From positions 2,666,001-2,730,000 of the forward strand of contig NZ_JAJEJV010000004.1 in assembly GCF_021390675.1 (NCBI RefSeq): DNA of 64,000 nt, read 5' to 3'. The position numbers and the translations under genes are program-made. The DNA comes from Dyella sp. 2HG41-7 (GTDB lineage: Bacteria > Pseudomonadota > Gammaproteobacteria > Xanthomonadales > Rhodanobacteraceae). Positions 59,876 to 64,000 of this stretch are shown piece after piece; the first letter of the stretch is position 1; every line of letters starts with the position of its first letter. The notes beneath the pieces were generated by a model. That model made no database searches and had not been told where the DNA came from. It saw only the letters and a program-made list of their open reading frames with translations.

Positions 59876-60397
59876 ATGGCCCTGACACCACCCTTCGATT
59901 TGCAACGCTGGATTGCCGAGCACCGTCATCTGCTCAAGCCGCCGGTCGGCAACAAATGCATCGTCGACGGCGACTTCATCATCATGATTGTCGGCGGCCC
60001 GAACGCGCGCACCGACTATCACTACGACGAAGGCCCGGAATTTTTCTACCAGATCGAAGGCGAGATGGTGCTGAAGGTGCAGGACGAGGGCGTTGCGCGC
60101 GACATCCCGATCCGCGCCGGCGAAATTTTCTACCTGCCCGCGCGCGTGCCTCACTCACCGCAGCGCATGCCGGACTCGATCGGCATGGTCATCGAACGTC
60201 GTCGGCTCGGGCACGAAAAAGATGGCCTGTTGTGGTTCTGCGAAAAGTGCAATCACAAACTTTACGAAGAATATTTCGTGTTGCACGACATCGAAACCGA
60301 TTTTCCGCCCGTGTTCGACCGCTTTTACGCATCGCGCGATGCGCGAACGTGCGACCAGTGCGGGCATTTGAATAGCGCGCCGGCGAAATACGGCTAG
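59876..60397 (+). CDS. nbaC: 3-hydroxyanthranilate 3,4-dioxygenase
   Basis: Cupin dioxygenase that opens 3-hydroxyanthranilate on the route to quinolinate (NAD) or in 2-nitrobenzoate and tryptophan breakdown. The 173-residue protein has the iron ligands His49 and Glu55 ([12 protein letters not shown]) and His93 (RVPHSPQR), and the substrate-binding Arg45. Near the C-terminus are two CxxC pairs (Cys122/Cys125 and Cys159/Cys162) that form the rubredoxin-like iron site of the bacterial enzyme. The other kynurenine-pathway genes are not in this window. Its stop overlaps the convergent Nudix gene stop by 4 bp (CTAG). Confidence 0.95.
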   Translation: MALTPPFDLQRWIAEHRHLLKPPVGNKCIVDGDFIIMIVGGPNARTDYHYDEGPEFFYQIEGEMVLKVQDEGVARDIPIRAGEIFYLPARVPHSPQRMPDSIGMVIERRRLGHEKDGLLWFCEKCNHKLYEEYFVLHDIETDFPPVFDRFYASRDARTCDQCGHLNSAPAKYG

Positions 60398-60969
60398 ATC
60401 GCATTCACCGCGCGCGCAAGCCACTTGCGCGCCATGCGCTGCAGAGATTCGTCGGTTTCGGGTTCGTCCGCCAGCGTACGAATCGACACCCAGGCCAGCT
60501 CCAACGATTCGTCGCTGACGACGAACGCATCGCGTACGCGTGCACGCACCACGTAGCGCACATCGTAGTGCCAGTGACCCGGCTCATCGTTGCGCGCTGG
60601 AATCCAATGTTTGTCGACGTCGAAAATTTCGGGATCGACAACCAATTCGGCCAGCCCCGACTCCTCGCACGCTTCGCGCAACGCCACGGCGGCAAGATCG
60701 CTATCGCCATCCGCATGACCGCCAAGCTGTAGCCATCGATTCAATTTGCGATGGTGCGTCAACAGCACATGCTCACCGTCCGAATCGACGAGCCACGCCG
60801 AACCGGTGAAATGCCCTGCCGTGTTTTCACGATGGAAAGGACGCTCCGCTTCGTCGAGAAACGCCATGCACGCGATTGCGTGCGTATCGCGCGGAAAATT
60901 CGACGCATAGATGCGAAGCGATTCATACAAAAAAAGCGAGCTGCGCTCAGAAGAATTCGATAAATCCAT
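60394..60969 (-). CDS. Nudix hydrolase
   Basis: A 191-residue protein with a Nudix fold. The Nudix box reads [20 protein letters not shown] followed by ESGL: the REUxEExGU half is intact, but the Glu expected at the first E position is Ser, a variant seen in a related subgroup of the family. Substrate unknown. The ATG at 60969 is preferred; a GTG nine bases upstream is possible. It converges on the dioxygenase gene with overlapping stops and is divergent from the outer-membrane protein gene. Confidence 0.85.
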   Translation of the reverse strand: MDLSNSSERSSLFLYESLRIYASNFPRDTHAIACMAFLDEAERPFHRENTAGHFTGSAWLVDSDGEHVLLTHHRKLNRWLQLGGHADGDSDLAAVALREACEESGLAELVVDPEIFDVDKHWIPARNDEPGHWHYDVRYVVRARVRDAFVVSDESLELAWVSIRTLADEPETDESLQRMARKWLARAVNAI

Positions 60970-61155
60970 AGCCCACACGAATGATTGCGTTCGAGTTGCG
61001 GTGTTTCAGCGAAGTGATCGATCGCTCGCACACCAATTTCAGGTTTGTACCATAGATCGCGTTCACGGCAGTCCCTATCGTCAAACCACGAACGCCGTCT
61101 TCGAATACCACCGAACGCGGCGACACCTTATCAATGGACTACCAAGGTGCCTGCC

Positions 61156-62151
61156 ATGACACGCCCCCGCCGAGCATTTGGTCAACTTGCTTTTTTTCTG
61201 ATTCCAGCAATGTGCTGCAGCGTCGCCGTTGCGGCTGATACATCCGATTCGTCGACGTCCGCCGTCAACTTTACCGGCCCACTGCTAACGTCGAACCCGC
61301 AAAATCTTCCCGCCGGGGTTTGGCTGGTGGAACCGTATTTGATCCACAACAGCAGCAGCGATGCCTATAACGATCAATGGGACCGCTACGCCAAAGACGA
61401 AGGAACTGGCCAATGGCTGACCATCGTTCCGCTCTTTTATGGCGTGACCGACCGCCTGCAACTGCAGCTCACCGCGGGTGTTGCGCGCACGGATGCCGGC
61501 GGCTCGCATACTGACGGCCTCGGCATCACCGACACGACTGTCTCCGCGCAATACATGATACTTGCGCCCAACAAGGACAAAACGACTCCTGCCGTATCGG
61601 TGAAGTATTCGCACCAGTTCCCGACGGGCGCCTATGATCGCCTCGGCTCGAATCCGCTCAACGGAACGGGCAATGGCGCGTCCACCGACACCTTCTCGCT
61701 ACTTGCGCAGCAATATGTGTGGTTCGCCAATGGCAGACCGTTGCGCATCCGTGCGGCGATCTCCTACTCCTTGCCGCCTCGCCAGGTCGACATTAACGGC
61801 ATCAGCGTTTACGGCACGCCGCAAGATTTTCATGGCCGGGCGCGGCTCGGAAGTGCGTTCGGTGTCTCGACCGGCGCGGAATACAGCTTCAATTCCGCGT
61901 GGGTGGCAGCATTCGACGTCGCGTACAACCGCGTCTATGCCTCGCAAGTGAGCGGCGTGCAAATGGTTGGCGCGACGCTTGTTCCAATGACAAGCCGCTC
62001 GCCTACCAGCCAGGTCGTCAGTTTGGCGCCTGCCGTCGAATACAACTTCAACGATCGCGTTGGCCTGATCGGGGGCGTGGAATTCAGTGCGACCGGCCGT
62101 AACAGCGACGCATTTATCACGCCGCAAATCGCCCTTAACGTCGTTTTTTGA
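61156..62151 (+). CDS. Predicted outer-membrane beta-barrel protein (transporter-like)
   Basis: A 331-residue protein from the ATG at 61156 (AAGG upstream) with a Sec signal peptide (FFLIPAMCCSVAVAADT). The mature part is a series of alternating amphipathic strands with aromatic belts, such as QLQLTAGVARTD, TPAVSVKYSHQFPTG and RPLRIRAAISYSLPP. It ends in phenylalanine (IALNVVF), the usual outer-membrane assembly signal. It resembles the MetA/phenol-degradation transporter-like barrels by eye, but I cannot assign a substrate. Confidence 0.75.
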   Translation: MTRPRRAFGQLAFFLIPAMCCSVAVAADTSDSSTSAVNFTGPLLTSNPQNLPAGVWLVEPYLIHNSSSDAYNDQWDRYAKDEGTGQWLTIVPLFYGVTDRLQLQLTAGVARTDAGGSHTDGLGITDTTVSAQYMILAPNKDKTTPAVSVKYSHQFPTGAYDRLGSNPLNGTGNGASTDTFSLLAQQYVWFANGRPLRIRAAISYSLPPRQVDINGISVYGTPQDFHGRARLGSAFGVSTGAEYSFNSAWVAAFDVAYNRVYASQVSGVQMVGATLVPMTSRSPTSQVVSLAPAVEYNFNDRVGLIGGVEFSATGRNSDAFITPQIALNVVF

Positions 62152-62369
62152 ACCATTCAACCTCAACGCGTCGCCCTTTTGCCGGTTCCTTTTCGGGAGC
62201 TCGGCGGGGGGCGGCCCAACCACACGCCCCGCCTCGAATCTAGCCGCAATGCAACTTGTACGCCCCGCCTCCGCTGGGCTATGGTTGCGCGTCACTTCGG
62301 ATCGATGCGCCATTGCTTGCATAGACGCTTGATGGGCGTGATGTTCGTTAACTCAGGGAGCCCACCTAC

Positions 62370-63854
62370 ATGTTTTTCAAGCGAGTCAAGCCACTCGATC
62401 AGATTATTGCAACAGCCGAAAAGAAGAGCCTCGTCCGACAACTTGGCGCGTTCCAGCTCACGATGTTGGGCATTGGCGCAATCATCGGCACCGGCATCTT
62501 CGTACTCACGGCGGAAGCCGGACAGAAAGCCGGTCCCGGCATGATGATTGCGTTCGTGATCGCTGCGGTGGTCTGCGCGTTCGCCGCGTTGGCCTACGCG
62601 GAACTTGCTTCGATGGTGCCGGTTGCCGGTTCGGCATACACATATACTTACGGTGTGCTTGGCGAGGGCACGGCGTGGATCGTCGGCTGGGCGCTGGTAT
62701 TGGAATACACCATCGCAGCGAGCACGGTCTGCGTGGGCTGGGCCGGCTACGTTAACGGTCTCCTCTCGCACGCTGGATTCGGCTTGCCGCACTTCCTGCA
62801 GGTGGGCCCGATGGACGGCGGCACCTTCAACCTGCTCGCATGCCTGATTGGCCTGGCCATCACGGGCTTGTTGGTCATAGGTACCTCGAAGTCGGCGAAG
62901 GTCAACACCGTGCTGGTGCTGATCAAGATCGCCGCCCTCACCGCCTTCATCTTCATCGCGCTGCCGGCGGTGAAGGATCAGAATTTCACGCCTTTCGTGC
63001 CGAACGGCTGGGGTAGCCCGATGGGCGGCATCGGCGTACTGGGTGCAGCCGCTTCGATCGTGTTTGCTTACATCGGCTTCGACGCCATTTCCACGGCGGC
63101 CGAAGAAACGAAGAACCCGAATCGCAACATCCCGATCGCCCTGATCGGCTCGCTGACCGTTTGCACTATCTATTACCTGCTGGTGAGCTACAGCGCCGTG
63201 GGTTCAGTCGGTGCGCAGCCTATGCTGGACGCAAATGGCTTGGCGCTTGAACCCGGCACGCCGGCGTTCGCTGCTGCTTGCGACGGTTCGCAAGCGCTGG
63301 TGTGCAGCAAGGAGGCGCTCGCCCATGTGGTTCGCCTGCTCAACCACAATACCGTCGCCGCCTTCATTGCTTTTGCCGCCGGCATCGCATTGCCGTCGGT
63401 GATCCTGACGATGACGTACGGCCAGACCCGCATCTTCTTCACCATGTCGCGCGACGGTCTGCTGCCGACCTCGCTGGCCAAGATCCATCCGCGCTTCCAC
63501 ACGCCGCACATCATTACGCTGATCACGGGCACTTTCGTATCGCTGTTCGGTGCGCTGTTCCCGGTCGGCATCCTCGCCGACATCACCAACTCGGGCACGC
63601 TGTTCGCGTTCATCATGGTGGCGATTGGCGTGCTGATCCTGCGTCGCACGCAGCCCGATCGTCCGCGTCCGTTCCGCACGCCGATGCCCTGGTTGATCTG
63701 CCCGCTCGCTGTCATTGGCTGTCTGTTGCTGTTCCTCAACCTGTCGAAGGAAGCCAAGGCCACGTTCTTCGTGTGGGGCCTGATCGGTCTTGTGGTGTAC
63801 TTCCTGTATGGCTACCGCCGGAGCAACTTGGCTCGCGGTGTCGAGGCGGATTGA
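62370..63854 (+). CDS. APC-superfamily amino acid permease (cationic amino acid transporter type)
   Basis: Inner-membrane amino acid transporter, 494 residues with about 12 helices. The first helix has LGIGAIIGTGIFVLTA, the classic APC substrate-binding break, and helix 6 has FAYIGFDAISTAAEETKNP, as in the CAT/YfnA subgroup. The start is preceded by AGGGAG. It is followed by a terminator-like hairpin and then by what seems to be another gene with a similar N-terminus. Substrate specificity is unknown; relatives move branched-chain or cationic amino acids. Confidence 0.92.
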   Translation: MFFKRVKPLDQIIATAEKKSLVRQLGAFQLTMLGIGAIIGTGIFVLTAEAGQKAGPGMMIAFVIAAVVCAFAALAYAELASMVPVAGSAYTYTYGVLGEGTAWIVGWALVLEYTIAASTVCVGWAGYVNGLLSHAGFGLPHFLQVGPMDGGTFNLLACLIGLAITGLLVIGTSKSAKVNTVLVLIKIAALTAFIFIALPAVKDQNFTPFVPNGWGSPMGGIGVLGAAASIVFAYIGFDAISTAAEETKNPNRNIPIALIGSLTVCTIYYLLVSYSAVGSVGAQPMLDANGLALEPGTPAFAAACDGSQALVCSKEALAHVVRLLNHNTVAAFIAFAAGIALPSVILTMTYGQTRIFFTMSRDGLLPTSLAKIHPRFHTPHIITLITGTFVSLFGALFPVGILADITNSGTLFAFIMVAIGVLILRRTQPDRPRPFRTPMPWLICPLAVIGCLLLFLNLSKEAKATFFVWGLIGLVVYFLYGYRRSNLARGVEAD

Positions 63855-63887
63855 TTACCGCACACGCGCACTCCAAACGTTACGCAG

Positions 63888-63910
63888 CCGGCACGACGAC
63901 GTCGTGCCGG
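63888..63910. terminator. Terminator hairpin after the permease gene
   Basis: CCGGCACGAC and GTCGTGCCGG form a perfect 10-bp stem around a 3-nt loop, followed by TTTCATTT. It lies between the permease stop and the next start. Confidence 0.7.
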
Positions 63911-63929
63911 TTTCATTTCCGGAAGCCCT

Positions 63930-64000
63930 ATGCTTAAACAGCTGTTCGCCCGCAAGTCCGATTTTTCCGACGACGAATCCTCGCACGGCCCGAGCTTGCG
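63930..64000 (+). CDS. Start of a further gene, possibly a second APC permease (cut by window end)
   Basis: An ATG at 63930 preceded by GGAAG opens a frame that continues to the window edge: MLKQLFARKSDFSDDESSHG. The first residues resemble the N-terminus of the permease just upstream (MFFKRVKPLD) and of APC permeases in related bacteria, where tandem copies are frequent. With only 23 codons the assignment is tentative. Confidence 0.5.
   Translation, partial: MLKQLFARKSDFSDDESSHGPSL

Overview
The window is a chromosomal stretch of a high-GC gammaproteobacterium. Gene content and order (kdsB / low-molecular-weight phosphatase / uvrC / pgsA / tRNA-Gly / tRNA-Cys; surE / pcm / yqaA / nlpD; scpA / scpB / rluB; acnA beside acnB; cyoABCD; a kynurenine-pathway dioxygenase) point to the order Xanthomonadales (Lysobacterales), most likely a Dyella- or Rhodanobacter-like member of the Rhodanobacteraceae. 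That placement is inferred from memory of family features, not from a search. The DNA looks like ordinary core genome. I see no prophage, transposase, integrase, CRISPR array or restriction system.

Layout. 1-10 kb: the end of a cation:proton antiporter, a photolyase, a three-gene RND efflux operon (outer-membrane factor, adaptor lipoprotein, permease), then a MASE1-type membrane sensor with a decayed kinase half, facing a small secreted Ser/Thr-rich protein. 10-19 kb, minus strand: tRNA-Cys, two identical tRNA-Gly genes, pgsA, uvrC, a tyrosine phosphatase, kdsB, aroA, pheA, serC and a membrane-anchored FHA protein. 19-25 kb: a PHA-system protein, infA, clpA/clpS, and the nudJ-mnmA-hflD run. 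25-32 kb: a LysR regulator and the two aconitases, transcribed apart from a shared control region. 32-35 kb: a lipoprotein, fadD, a PilZ protein and a 700-bp gap. 35-39 kb: scpA-scpB-rluB and an ArsC-like reductase. 39-44 kb: ftsH-rlmE, yhbY, an Mth938-fold protein, nlpD and yqaA. 44-52 kb: pcm, surE, a Smr protein, truD, ftsB, eno, kdsA and pyrG. 52-64 kb: the cyoABCD quinol oxidase, aminopeptidase P, parE, 3-hydroxyanthranilate dioxygenase, a Nudix protein, an outer-membrane protein, an APC amino acid permease and the first codons of a further gene.

How the genes relate. Many minus-strand neighbours are coupled by 4-bp ATGA/GTGA overlaps: outer-membrane factor/adaptor/permease, pheA/aroA, kdsB/phosphatase, rlmE/ftsH, surE/pcm. 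On the plus strand scpB/rluB and nudJ/mnmA do the same. Themes include envelope and LPS building (kdsA, kdsB, pgsA, nlpD, ftsB), aromatic and serine synthesis (aroA, pheA, serC), protein quality control (clpA, clpS, ftsH, pcm), tRNA and rRNA modification (mnmA, truD, rluB, rlmE), chromosome handling (scpA, scpB, parE, uvrC) and central carbon metabolism and respiration (acnA, acnB, eno, cyoABCD).

I did not find an obviously new multi-gene system. The points most worth a second look are the catalytically decayed MASE1 sensor, an acidic-tailed ScpB made from the same operon as a basic glycine-rich-tailed RluB, the duplicated tRNA-Gly cassette with separate promoters and terminators, a perfect 16-bp inverted repeat between aroA and kdsB, and departures from common gene order (no ispD/ispF between ftsB and truD, no rpoS after nlpD, no cyoE after cyoD).
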